A stretch of 64,000 bases of DNA. Source: Lindgomyces ingoldianus. Its lineage: Eukaryota > Ascomycota > Dothideomycetes > Pleosporales > Lindgomycetaceae. Where the stretch lies: NCBI RefSeq assembly GCF_010093535.1, contig NW_022985191.1, forward strand, positions 349,623 to 413,622, given 5' to 3'. Positions 44,025 to 55,175 of this stretch are shown in pieces; the stretch's first letter is position 1, and every line of letters begins with the position of its first letter. The translations under genes were made by a program, and so were the position numbers. Below the pieces are notes generated by a model, which ran no database searches, had not been told where the DNA came from, and was given only the letters and a program-made list of their open reading frames with translations.

Positions 44025-44163
44025 TGTTAAATATGAGGGAGAGCACATGGTAGAATGTTACGGGGCATTTGAGAATTCTGTTAGAAAGTTCTTAGCCTTG
44101 CTGCTGTCGTTGATTCTCTCATTGCTACACAATACATAGACCCAGAGGCAAAGTTAATGAGCC

Positions 44164-46187
44164 ATGGAGATCTCATTCAAAGCCTTTGCGTGCATTCATA
44201 TCTTCTTCCTCTACCTCTACATCATTCCAGTTATATGCATTTCCTCTTCCTTATCATCATCACCAACACTTAAATCCAAGATTAAGTCACCCACATCTCT
44301 AACAGCCGGGCCGCCCTTCCCAACAACAAATTCTTCCTGTCACCAACAGTGTAATTGGCATCCGCCATACGTAAATCAGATCAACTGGGTCTCCTTCAGC
44401 GCCGCAACAACAATAACTGCTGCAACAGTGCAGGTAATAGTTAACAATGGAACAAATGCAACGCGAACAACGACGATATTCAACAAATTGCCCGCGGGAG
44501 TAAGTTCAATACCAACAAACGAAGCCGGAACCAGAATTACAACCGTGACTGATGTGTTCGGGAACATTTCAACGGTGTGCGTGGTCGCCCTTTTTGTTCT
44601 ATTTAATCTTTCATGAGAACTGACTAGCCTGCACATAGAGCCTACCCCACTCGCTGGGGCGACTACGAAACCGAAGTCTCCTGGACCGGCACACTGTCCA
44701 CATCCTCATCCTGCCTCACAGGCACGCACTCCATTACGCTGACCTCGCACCCACCATGGACGGCATCTGGGCCATGGGGCCCCATCAAAACCGATGCCGG
44801 GGATCCAAGCGGGATGTTCTACAGCGCAGTTCTCGAGCTTTGGTTCGGTGACCATCAGTTTTTTCAGAGCATTATGCCGGGAGAATTGTTTATGCAAGTG
44901 TGTGGTGTAAGTGAAGCGGCGCCGCTGGTTGCGGTAAGTGGGGTTAAGTTTTTGACGGATACGGTGACGAGTTTTGAGACAGGGCCAGCTAAGACGAAGG
45001 CAGAGGCTGGGGCGGGGCCGAGCTCGTTGGCGGAGAAGACAACAGTGGTGGAGAAGAGTGAGGTGAGGTCTACGCAACCGGCTTCTAGTGTCGTGCTTGA
45101 ACGGCCAGAGAAGACGTCTTCGAAATCGGATCCTCCTCCTCCTCCTCCTCCTCCTCCTCCTCCTCCGGCTGCTACTACCGAAGAAGCTCCTAGGATAACG
45201 CTTGCGGGGTCATCTACTCCTCTCCCTCCAGCTCCAGCTTCGACTCCGGATGCGGAACGTCTATCTCAGATATCGTCAGCTCCAGGGAATGTCCCGTTGA
45301 GCCACGCTTCTGAGCCCGCTGCTCAACCTCTGCTTTCAAACCCTGCGATTCTTTCTCCATTGCCATCGATCGTAGTCGTGCCACCACCAGTGTCTTCGCA
45401 AGCAGGGAACGACGCTCCTTCTTCCGGGCCTCTTCCGTCTTCACCAGTGAAGCCCGAGCTCGCTTTCATAGTAACAATGATCTCAACCCTAATCTCCCAG
45501 CTTAACACCATCACGGCATCAGACGGAGGGGTGAAGGTTGAGACGACGGTATATCCTACCCTAGTCTCTGTCATGCCGACTCCCGTAACCGAAGAAGTCA
45601 CTTCCACAAACGGGGGTGGAAGCACAGCCGTGTACACCTTAACATACGAAACTTTCCTGCCCTTGCAGTCGACCCTGACCTCGAAGGCTATTAGCGTGAC
45701 GGAAACCGATGGCAGTGTTAGTGTGTATACGACGGTTTATGCCACTTTGGTGCCCATGCGTCCGAGCCTTACGACGGAGGTCGTGTCGGGTACAAATAGT
45801 GATGGAAATATGGAAACTTATACAACGACGTTCCAAACTCTTGTTCCAGTGTTGCCAGCTACCGCCCCGAAGCTTGTTACCGTTACCGACACTGATGGGA
45901 GCTTAAGGATATATACGACGACTCCTCTACCCGCCGTCTCTGCTTTAACTAACGCGATGGGTTCGCTATCGAACACTGAACCAGCTATCCACTCAACGGC
46001 ACAAGTTCTGAGTTGGACTGGGATTCCCACGGGCGCAAGCACAAGTACACCGGATCAAACGCGGACACCAACAAGAGAAGAGCCATCCTTGTTCACCGGA
46101 GCTGGAGTCAGAAGTCTGAAACTGGATGACTGGAGTTGGGTGTGGAGATCGAGTGCTTTTCTAAGTGTAGTGGTGGTGGGGCTGTAA
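44164..46187 (+). CDS. Secreted Ser/Thr/Pro-rich wall-type protein, tandem paralog 2
   Basis: Two exons, 44164-44576 and 44639-46187, give 653 residues. The N terminus is a hydrophobic signal or anchor (FACIHIFFLYLYIIPVICIS). The region after it matches paralog 1 (PPFPTTN, then TITAATVQVIVNNGTN, TTIFNKLPAG, AGTRITTVTD, YPTRWGDYETEVSWTGTL, PLVAVSGVKFLTDTVTSF). The single intron lies at the same residue and phase as the last intron of paralog 1. After a Pro tract encoded by a CCT run (45131-45166), the C-terminal half carries three or four repeats of about 47 residues (TVTETDGSVSVYTTVYATLVPM..PSLTTEVVS), unlike the repeats of paralog 1. The tail (LFTGAGVRSLKL..WRSSAFLSVVVVGL) parallels that of paralog 1, so GPI anchoring is plausible. 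The function is unknown. Confidence 0.75.
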
Positions 46188-46553
46188 TCTAGTGCTGAGG
46201 CGGCATTGAAATGGCCTATAGTATATGTGAGGGAATTGAATTGTTCAAGATGGCTTGGAATTTCCAATAAAAAGTAGGCTCAAAGATGGAGTATAGTGAC
46301 GTTAAAGGGATAAAGGGTACAGATGACTGGAGGTGATTAGGAGGCAACTTTGGATTTAATGATAGAGGGATTTACGTGGGAAGGTGGGAGGGAATGGCCT
46401 TTCGATGGACTCGAATTGATCTACTTGATACATCTTTGGGGACTCAGCTTATCTACAGGTCTTGCATGGCCACCGCAGTAAAGGAAGTCGGGGGGACCCG
46501 TCATGATTCTCTAATTGAGGGTAAAGAAAGCGGAGGGTTAATGAGGGGTTGGT
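46188..46553. other. Intergenic between convergent genes
   Basis: Nothing coding is supported. Confidence 0.6.
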
Positions 46554-47206
46554 TTAGAAACCATCCTTGCCCCACTTGTTGAACTGGTCGTGGAGAGACT
46601 GATTGTGAGTTAGTAATCAAGAGCAAAAGTCTTGGCGCCATGTATGTATGGCTGGACCCACCTTTGGAAGGGTGACATTAGGGATAATGACAGTGTTCAA
46701 TGCTGAAGGAGCGTCCTTCTTGGGGGCATTGGGGTCGCCACCGGGGTGGTACTGATATTTTCCAGTGCCTCCACCCTCTTTCCAGGGCTCGCTGCCGGGC
46801 GCCTGTGCAATTGGTTGCTCGGAAGAGGAGGAGGTGGGTGACCGCGCTGTGCAATTGGGTCAGTGCTCTTTCTATAAGAACGGCACTGCACGCCAGGAGG
46901 AAAGATGCTAGGCCATGGATGTGTATTCAAAAGGCAGCTTACAGAAATGCCATCCCGCAAGCCCGAAGGCACCGCACATGATTACTCCCAGGATCTGTCA
47001 AGCTCATGTCAGCCTCCAATTCCTCTGTCTCCGGCTCACACCTTCTCGCGACATACGTAGAGCTCTGGATTGCGCCTGGCACCCTGCTTGAGGGCTTCCT
47101 TGCTCGCGGCCCGATCATCGACGGCTTCGGCAAAGCGGCGGGTAGTCGGGCTCATTCGGAGGCGGGGAGTGGCCCGGAATGCGGCTCGGCCAACGATGGA
47201 CGACAT
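46554..47206 (-). CDS. B12D/MLRQ-type small mitochondrial protein (NDUFA4-like)
   Basis: Four minus-strand exons (47206-47057, 46994-46943, 46846-46662, 46598-46554) give 143 residues. The conserved core is GARRNPELYILGVIMCGAFGLAGWHF, a single membrane helix preceded by RNPELY, as in the B12D/MLRQ family associated with respiratory complexes I and IV. The first 30 residues (MSSIVGRAAFRATPRLRMSPTTRRFAEAV) are basic and amphipathic, a mitochondrial import signal. The C-terminal part (PWKEGGGTGKYQYHPGGDPNAPKKDAPSALNTVIIPNVTLP..HDQFNKWGKDGF) is the filamentous-fungal extension and should face one side of the inner membrane. All three introns are small (62, 96 and 63 bases), and only this splicing keeps the frame. 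The gene is divergent from the DHHC gene. Confidence 0.8.
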
Positions 47207-47781
47207 GGTGTCTCTAATTGATTGCGGTCGCAGAGATGGGCGGACGGAGCGGAGAGGGGCAGGGTGTGTGGTGTCGCGGTGACGGGTGATGAATGACGGC
47301 CTGCGGGCTTTTGGCGAGTGGTGCAGTGGTGCAGTGGTTCGATGAGGATTATGTCAGCCGTCATGCACTGACTCTCGCGGCGCATGGCCGGAGAATTGCT
47401 AGCCCGGAAATGTGCTAGTGTTCCTGGACGGGCCGTGGGACCTTGCAGAACAGTATCAACTTTCTCGCCCCTTTTAACTAGGACAATATACCTCCAGCCC
47501 TGCATCTAGACATGTCGCCGACGGCTTTATAACGCGTTCGGCCTTCCCTTCATTGACACCTTCACGTCGCCACTCCCTCTTCCCTCTGCCCTTCTTGCGC
47601 TCCTTACTGCTCGCTTCGGCACGTCCTGCAGCCAAGTTTCTTTTAAGCACGCTTCACTTCTCACATCACTTCCAACCCTGGGAAGTTTCAAAACTACCCA
47701 GAATCTCCCCCCTTCCTGAGTCGATGTCATGCATTGCTGCGCGATAAATATTCTTGAGACCATCATCGCCTCACTTTCGCA
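47207..47781. promoter_or_regulatory. Intergenic region between divergent genes
   Basis: These 575 bases carry the promoters of the B12D-like gene and the DHHC gene. A long minus-strand frame that overlaps the DHHC gene start is a shadow. The stretch before 47782 is CT-rich, as is usual for fungal leaders. Confidence 0.5.
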
Positions 47782-49912
47782 ATGACGACACCACCCTCTG
47801 ACCAACCTGCGTCGCCGAATGCGCTCGCGAATCCTGCTCCCGTCGTACAATATGACCGCACCCCTCCAGACCCATTGCCCGACGACCCCGAACACACCGC
47901 AGCAACCATGCAGCCGAACCTGAACAATCGCAACTCCACCGGGAGCCGCATTCTGGGCATGAGTGGACCTGCTGGGGAGCCGGGCCTTCCGCCGTCGCGG
48001 CCCTCTTCTATTGCGACAGCACAGTCGGGGGGTGGAGGAAACCAGCGCAGATGGTCGCAGGCCCCGCCATCGCGTCGAGGAGGAGGTATTCAGAGCGGCA
48101 TCGGGGGCGCGAGCGTGGCCGGAAGCCTGGGAGGCCAGAGCCGCCCCACGACGTCTGCAAGCAGAACACACGTCCCACTTGCAGCGGCTGGTTTCTTTCG
48201 TCCCATGAGCTCGCAAAGGCTGCAGCAACAGCGAAATCAACGGCCGACGTCATTTCTTGGCCACGGTTCGATGTATTCAGAAGGCGCGAGCGACCCTGGG
48301 AGCAACCCGTACCGTCAAAGCTCGGGATCAAACAAAACAGTCAGGAACCCCGTTCCGCCGCTTGGACTGCATCACGACCTTGACCACCCTCCTCCCTCCC
48401 GAGGGACGGATATTACCGACCGAGACATGCCCGATAGAACAACCGCAAATACGACGCCCACAGGTGCAGAGACGGTGCGGAGCAGGGGGGAGAGCATCAC
48501 GCCTCTCGCAAGGCCAAGACCCCAGCATCTGGATCTCTCAAAGGCACACAAAAACGACTCTGGCAAGCTTCCAACCCCAAGCAAGTCTCCGCGCTCGTTC
48601 AAATCGAGCTTCATATTACCCAGTCGTGAAGGAAGATCTTCCCAGATGCGACCACAACAAGGACACGAAAAGCTTGCATCGGCCGAATCCTCTCCTCGCA
48701 TGACAAGAAAAGAGGCCACCAAAGAGGCTGTCAAGAGAGAGTTGGGCAAGAACTACCATTATTTCTCAGGCAATACCGCCTTTTGTTGGGGAGGAAGACT
48801 TCAGAACGCCCGGGACCGGCCTGTGAATATTGCAACGGGAATATTGATCCTTGTTCCCTCTGCTCTCTTCTTTACGTTTTCGTAAGTCTTCCCAATTCAT
48901 GGAAAGACCAATGAACCCGCTAACATGTCTTCTCAGAGCGCCATGGTTATGGCTTCACCTTTCTCCTGCGATACCCATTCTCTTCGGCTACTTGTTTTGT
49001 GTTTGTATTTCTTCTTTTCTTCATGCATCTGCTACAGATCCAGGAGTAAGCGCCAAAATGAATTCCCGCCATGCCAGTATGCTGACAAGATAGATTCTTC
49101 CTCGTAATTTACATCCATTTCCACCACCTAATCCTAATGACGACCCATTAAATCTTGGACCACCCACCACTGAGTGGACCATGGTCGTGTCAGCGACATC
49201 TCCAAACTCTGCCATGGAGGTGCCGACTAAGTACTGCAAAAGCTGCAACATCTGGCGCCCGCCGCGCGCCCATCATTGTCGCGTCTGCGATAACTGCATT
49301 GAAACTCAAGATCACCATTGCGTCTGGCTAAACAATTGCGTCGGACGCCGCAACTACCGCTATTTCTTTGTCTTTGTCACCTCTGGCACGATCCTGGGTT
49401 TGTTCCTGCTGGGCGCCAGCCTTGCACACATCCTTGTCTGGCGCCAGCAGAACCACGCGACTTTCGGAGCAGCAATCAACAAGTGGCGCGTTCCGTTCGC
49501 TATGTGCATTTATGCAGTTGTTGGAACGCCATATCTGTTTAGTCTGGCCGTCTATCATCTGTTCTTGATGGGCCGAGGCGAGACAACACGAGAATATCTT
49601 AACTCTCATAAATTCCTGAAGAAGGACAGACACAAGCCATTCAATCAAGGCTCTCTGTTGAGAAACTGGCTCGTGGTACTGCTGCGACCGCGACCGCCAA
49701 CATACCTGCATTTTAAGAGAAAGTATGAAGAGGGAGACCAGCGATTTGGTCCTCGGAGGGGAAAGCGTAGTGCTCCCCTGACGGCGGAGCAGCAAGGTGG
49801 AGGTGTCGAGATGCAGGACGTTCGTGCTTCGCAGGGCTTCCAGGGTCCTAGCTCCAGGGCGGGGCCCAAGAGGTCACTGCGAGATGATGCTGGCAAAGAT
49901 ATAGCAGCATAG
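47782..49912 (+). CDS. Palmitoyltransferase, Erf2-type DHHC protein
   Basis: Three exons, 47782-48881, 48937-49045 and 49094-49912, give 675 residues. The enzyme attaches palmitate to cysteines of membrane-associated proteins. In yeast Erf2 acts on Ras with Erf4 in the ER. The Cys-rich DHHC domain is at about residues 450-498 (KYCKSCNIWRPPRAHHCRVCDNCIETQDHHC then VWLNNCVGRRNY), with the catalytic Cys at residue 479. Four membrane segments are seen, two before the domain (ATGILILVPSALFFTFS, WLHLSPAIPILFGYLFCVCISSFL) and two after it (FVFVTSGTILGLFLLGA, FAMCIYAVVGTPYLFSLAVYHL). The N-terminal 320 residues are Ser/Pro/Arg-rich and disordered, typical of filamentous-fungal Erf2. Both introns (55 and 48 bases) are required for the second membrane segment and for the DPG motif. 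Confidence 0.9.
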
Positions 49913-50588
49913 ATGGTTTGTCAGGGGAAGCCCTGAACCTATTTCACGAGTCACTGTATAATTGTCATCACAAATAGTTCTCTAATGTGTATATATAACG
50001 TGGCGACGGTGACCAGCAGCGGGGCTCTCGAAGTAGGATATGGAGAGTTGGGCTGCTCACTGTTGGCGTGGGAGTGGAGGTGGGATGGGCAACGCCTGAG
50101 GCTAGCTCGACGTGGTTGCAGACCTAGCAATAAATGAATGAACCCGCCCCACGACGACGACTCCAGCGCAGAAGGCCAACGTACCCTGACATATGCAGCG
50201 GTTTATCAATTGGCGCAGGTGGTGGAATGGACGGCATGCTAGGGTGGTGACACAAGCGGATGAGGAATAGCCTAATTGGCTGGCTGACTAGCGGTTTATG
50301 TTTACCTCAAATGCTTCCGAGCTCTGCCTCCCTCACACGCTCCATATCGAACACCACATCTCGGTGCCGAGCTCGCACACCCGTCAATTCGCGGTGCACT
50401 GCTTCGTGCAGCCCGTACCGACCGACTACAGGCATTTTCTACAGTATTGGTCGTCTGTCGCGTCTTAACTTTCGAAGTGTCACCCCGTAGCCGGCCTGGA
50501 TCCGCCAGACTTGGACCTCCTCTGCGCGTCCACGGCCTCAGCACACACCTTCCTCGCCCACAACCACCCCGCCTCACCCACCAGCACC
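49913..50588. other. Intergenic
   Basis: It contains the 3' region of the DHHC gene and the leader of the methyltransferase gene. A TTG-started extension of the latter (50511-50588) lacks an ATG and is treated as leader. No other feature was seen. Confidence 0.5.
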
Positions 50589-53471
50589 ATGGCTGGGCGC
50601 GACACATCCCCCTCGTCGACATCCTCCACCCTCTCCAACATCACCGTGCAGACGGACCGTCTCCCGGCCTCCCGCTCCATCAGCGCGTCGCCCCCAACGT
50701 CGACACCCCCAACGAGCCACGGCGATGAGGCCAGCGTCCTATCCGACACGCACAAGATGGACACCCCCGTAGAAGCGCGGGACGACGTCTCCACGCCCCG
50801 AGCGCATCCCCAAGCGCATCCCGAAGCGCATCTCGCGGTGGAGGCCACGCCTGAGGTGCCAAAGAGCGAAGGCAGGCGGTCAGCACGGAGCACTCGCGCC
50901 GCTGTCTCCACGTACAACGTTCAGATCCTCGCGGGCACCGCAATTCACACGCCGACGAAGTATTTGGACAAGCACCACAAGAATGTCTTGCACGGGCCGC
51001 TGCCGAAGAGTGCCGTTCACTCACTGATGGAAACCACTGAGGGCGGCGCGATCAAACTTGAGGACGGGGACTCCGGCGATCCTGCAGAAGAGCAGCTTGC
51101 CTCTGAAGCTGCCGAGGCGGCCCAGCGGCGTAGGTCTTCGCGAGTGACAGACCTCCGCAAGGAGGCCTTTCGAAACTTGGCTGCGGCTGGCGAAGCTGTT
51201 GCGCAGAAAGGCCAAGAGCTATTGGCAACAGGGAAACAAAGGGTGCAGCATGCTCTTAGAAGCAGTGTGGCCGAGCAGCGCACGAAAGAGTCGCAACAGG
51301 CACTGGTTAAGTCTTCGCCGAAGAAGCGCGCACGTGCCTCCGCAGCACCAACCCCAGAGGATGAGGACTCAGAGACGGAGACAGAAAAGGACTTTGTGAA
51401 GCCGAAAACTAAGAAATGGCTTGCGCAAGGGCTGTACCTGGGCCAGCATCGGGAGTTCGACGCCCGACTAAAGGAGAGCCAAAATCGGGCAAGGAGGAGG
51501 TCGAAACAGGCCAAGGAGAGCAAAATTCTTCCTCTCCCTATGTTCGCTGGAGAGCGCATGCTAAACGTAGATCCACAAAACGAGTGGCGAGATTTCAAAT
51601 TACCTTTCGACACCTACAATCCGCTGCCTCGAAAGGTAAAGGTCGACGGCTGGGTTAAACTGCAAAAGAGTGAGTGATAAATGGTCAAGTTTGCATATTT
51701 GTAGGTGCTAATCGTGTCTAGATCGCTTTATTGGTGATGCGTCTGCTCAGTGGAAGCGTGAGAAGCAAGACTCGTCTCAATGTTACTGCTCCCCCGAAGA
51801 CGGCTGCGGGGAAGCTTGCCACAACCGTATTATGTCTTACGAATGTGACAGTACCAACTGTCCACTCAGTCCCGAGCAGTGCGGCAATCGTCCATTCGCA
51901 CAGCTCAAGAAACGGGCAAAAGGTAATCGGTACGATTATGGTGTGGAAGTCATGGAGACGGAAGACCGCGGTTATGGAGTGCGAGCTATGAGATGTTTTG
52001 AGCCCCACCAAATCATTGTTGAATATGCGGGTGAAATCATTACTCAGGGCGAGTGTGAGAGGCGTATGAAATACGTTTATAAAAAGGATAAGGTTGGTGA
52101 TGAATTTCTCTCAATTCTCGCCCACCTACTGACTGATGAATCCCAGTGTTATTATCTCATGTCTTTCGATAACAAGATGATTATCGATGCCACTCGTGGG
52201 ACTATCGCTCGCTTCGTTAATCATTCTTGTGAGCCAAATTGCGAGATGATTAAGTGGACGGTTGGTGGGGACCCTCGCATGGCACTCTTTGCCGGGTCTC
52301 GAGGAATCATGAGTGGGGAAGAGTTGACATATGACTACAACTTTGAGTGAGTTTCAGGTTGAAGATCAGCGTCTGTTCCATCACTGACACTTTTTGTAGT
52401 CCATTCTCCTCCAAGAATATTCAGTTATGCAAATGCGGTACAGAATCCTGCCGTGGAGTGCTTGGGCCTAAGCCCAAAGACTACAACCGCGACAAGAAGA
52501 CAATGACGTCTTCAATCATATCTGGTACCAAGCGTAAGATTCAAGATATGTTGGGCGGTTCCAGAGGCTCCAGTAGCACCCCGAGCTCGCCAAAGAAGCG
52601 CAAGCTTTCCTCTCTTGCTACCACGGCGTTGACCAAAGCAAAGAACTCCCTTGCACAGACTGCTGCAAACGAGGTAAAAGCCAAGGAGAGTGCAGCTGAG
52701 CTCCAAGCTCAGAAGGCTTCTCGTGAAAACCGCGCGCTCCGCCGCTCTTCCTCCATGACTCTGTCATCAAGACGCTCTAAGATCGTCCACAAAGCATCTC
52801 GCCGTTCTCTACCCGTCCTCAAGTCAACACGGCAGACTACAGTCAGCATCAAGCACAAAACTCCCAAGCCAGTACCCAGACCAGGTGCTCTGAAGCCTAT
52901 CAATAGAGCTTCACTGCTCCCTTCCATTCTCCAGCGCAATCTCCCAACATTCAAGGGCAGGAAGAGTCTCCCAACGTCCACGATCCCGAAAACTCCTGCT
53001 CGATCATCTCGGTCCACTCGATCCGCCCGATCCACCCGATCCGCTCGATCCGCTCGATCACCTTCGCCCTCCTCTCCTAACATCACGCCTGCCTCTCTTC
53101 GCAGCGCAAATCGCACTAGCTCAAAGAAACTTACACAGTCTAAGCTTAACTTCAAACCAGTGAACGATGTCCCCAGAGGATATAAACTAGATTCCGTGCT
53201 CTTCACCGATTCCGAAGATGATGATGACGATGATGTCGACATGGAGTTTGCGCCAAAGACTTCCCGTACTTCAAGGCGTCCTACCACTGCTAATTCTGTC
53301 CGTCGAGCCGCAGCCGGGGCAAAGAGAACGTTCGAGCGTGGTGTTCGGACCTCAAGGCGAGCTGCTGGTGTGGGCAAGGCTGCTGCTGGGCTGGGTTTCA
53401 GGGGTATGGGCGGTCGAGGTGAGGCTATTAGTGGGAGCACGATTCGTGTGCTTACTGGAGATGACGACTGA
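50589..53471 (+). CDS. Ash1-type histone H3K36 methyltransferase (SET domain)
   Basis: Four exons, 50589-51669, 51722-52092, 52147-52346 and 52400-53471, give 907 residues. The Cys-rich AWS/pre-SET is at about residues 381-425 (CYCSPEDGCGEACHNRIMSYECDS..CPLSPEQCGN). The SET domain follows (GYGVRAMRCFEPHQIIVEYAGEII, CYYLMSFDNKMIIDATRGTIARFVNHSCEPNC, GEELTYDYNFD), then post-SET CKCGTESCRG. The block LPFDTYNPLPRKVKVDGWVKLQKNRFIGDA before AWS, and the lack of WW and SRI regions, favour Ash1 over Set2. In fungi Ash1 marks H3K36, often in silent chromatin. The second intron (52093-52146, 54 bases) is in frame without stops. It was removed because it would insert 18 residues between YKKDK and CYYLMSF, where SET proteins have none. 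The start CACCATGG at 50589 is strong. The C terminus is basic, with an Arg-Ser-Thr repeat. Confidence 0.85.
52990..53062 (+). repeat. Short in-frame Arg/Ser repeat within the methyltransferase gene
   Basis: Near-identical 9-base units (CGATCCRCTC-like) encode alternating Arg-Ser-Thr/Ala, in the basic tail that probably contacts DNA or nucleosomes. Length variation between strains would be expected. Confidence 0.7.
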
Positions 53472-55175
53472 ATGAACAGAACAACATCACGACTATTCTC
53501 TCTCTTAAAGCATTGCAAGGATAGGGATGATTGGTGGGTGCGATACAGTTTCTGTGGTGTCATGGGTAGTGGCTGTTGTTCGTCGCTGAATTTTTGGGGG
53601 AGTTCTCTGTCTTTTCGATGTTCTTTCTTCCTTCTCCCCCATTCTCCCTCACGCACGAGCAAACCCCTTTTTCAACATCGTCGGGGTGGACCGGTCTGTG
53701 AGATGGAACGGAACTCTCTGTTTGTATAATGGGAGCGCATGGAAGAGAGATCATGCATACATGGGCGGTCAAATGGAGTATGGTGAGGCTTGTTGGTTGT
53801 ATCTCTTCTTAGCCTGGTCTGTCTCTGGCTGGTGTCTGTGAGGCGTTTGACGTGGTGTTTAGAGCAGCTGATGGGCCGGAATTGTGGATGTGGAGAGCGC
53901 TCCGGACACAGTGGTCAGACAGGTTGTGTTTTGCTTCAATAGATGGTGTTCCTATCCTCTAGTCTCCGAGAGTTTGACGTGATATGTTCGCTGTCCACTG
54001 CTCATAACTTGGCGTGTTCATTGTTGGATGAATGATACAAAGGCCTCGTCTCCCGGGCCTAACACTAGGAAGAGCGAGCCTAGATGGAATAATGAACGGG
54101 GAAGTGATATGTCTGTTTGCTATGTCAAGACCACCTTACCAGTAGAGCTAGCTATCGGTCTGTAACAAAACAAAGCCATGAAAAGTCCAGACCACGTACC
54201 TTCTCCTATCAAGACAGAAGTTCTAACCTGTCAGGGAACCAGTGGGATCCTTTAGCTTGGTTCCTATGTATCTTCTTCCTCGGGGACAATTTCCCGCGAC
54301 CCCGAAGTTCCGCGTCCTCCTCCAGCCCCTTCAATAAACATGTATATTCGACTTTGTCTTAGCCACTCATACTCCTTCATACATTGACAGACAGAGCGTT
54401 GAGATACGTTGGTAGACCGCATTGAAAATTTCATTCTCTAATTGAATCGTATTCCTTTCCCTCCTCTCTAACAAACCAAAGAGAGTCTTGCAGCTGACTG
54501 GAGTGCGAGAATCCAGTGAATGGGTTAGATGGTTGGGTTTATTGACGTCACCCACTGAGTATCTTCCACATACATTATGTCACAGAGGGCGAAAGATTGG
54601 TCTCTCTGCCTGGCCGTCTGGTTGCCGTCTGGTTGCCTGCCTGCCATACAGAGTGTTTGCCTCAGTCTGAGCTACCAGCTATGACCAAGGAACAAGGATC
54701 TCAAAAACTACGAAACCACGAAACAAAATCTTCTGACTCAGCAAACCGGGCTTACGGCCTCATTTTCGCATTCAATTACAGTATCCATCGTCCCAAAGCC
54801 ATATCCACCACTTAAAAGACCTAAAATCTCAGATGTTCTCCATGAAGAGTGGGTAGAGTGGTAAGTTGCATATATGACTCTGTGAAACCCGCAATTCCCA
54901 TCATACTTTAGAAGGACATTTATCCATTGCTACGCCTCGCCTGCCCACCTGCCTGCCTTGCTGCGAGCACTAAAGCCAAACAACGGTGGTACCCTATCGT
55001 ACAAAAGCCAAAGAAAAAGAAAGTAATAAAAGAGATTAAAAATCTTCTTTTCCTCTTTTCGTAATAGACCCAGACCAGACAGACCCAATCGATCCACGCC
55101 GTCTAAAATGCCACACCCCTGACTATCCTCCTTCAACTATTCGGTTCTCCCATCTCTTCTATGTCACAAAACAAA
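53472..55175. other. Intergenic between convergent genes
   Basis: No gene, RNA or repeat is supported over 1.7 kb. Sequence composition is ordinary. Confidence 0.55.

Noticed and set aside
47527..48240. 237-codon minus-strand frame opposite the DHHC gene
   Set aside because: It is Arg-rich antisense of a GC-rich disordered coding region, with no support.
50511..50588. Upstream start of the methyltransferase
   Set aside because: The codon is TTG. The next codon with strong context is ATG at 50589.
52709..53662. 317-codon minus-strand frame opposite the methyltransferase tail
   Set aside because: It is the antisense of the Arg/Ser repeat region of a well-supported gene.
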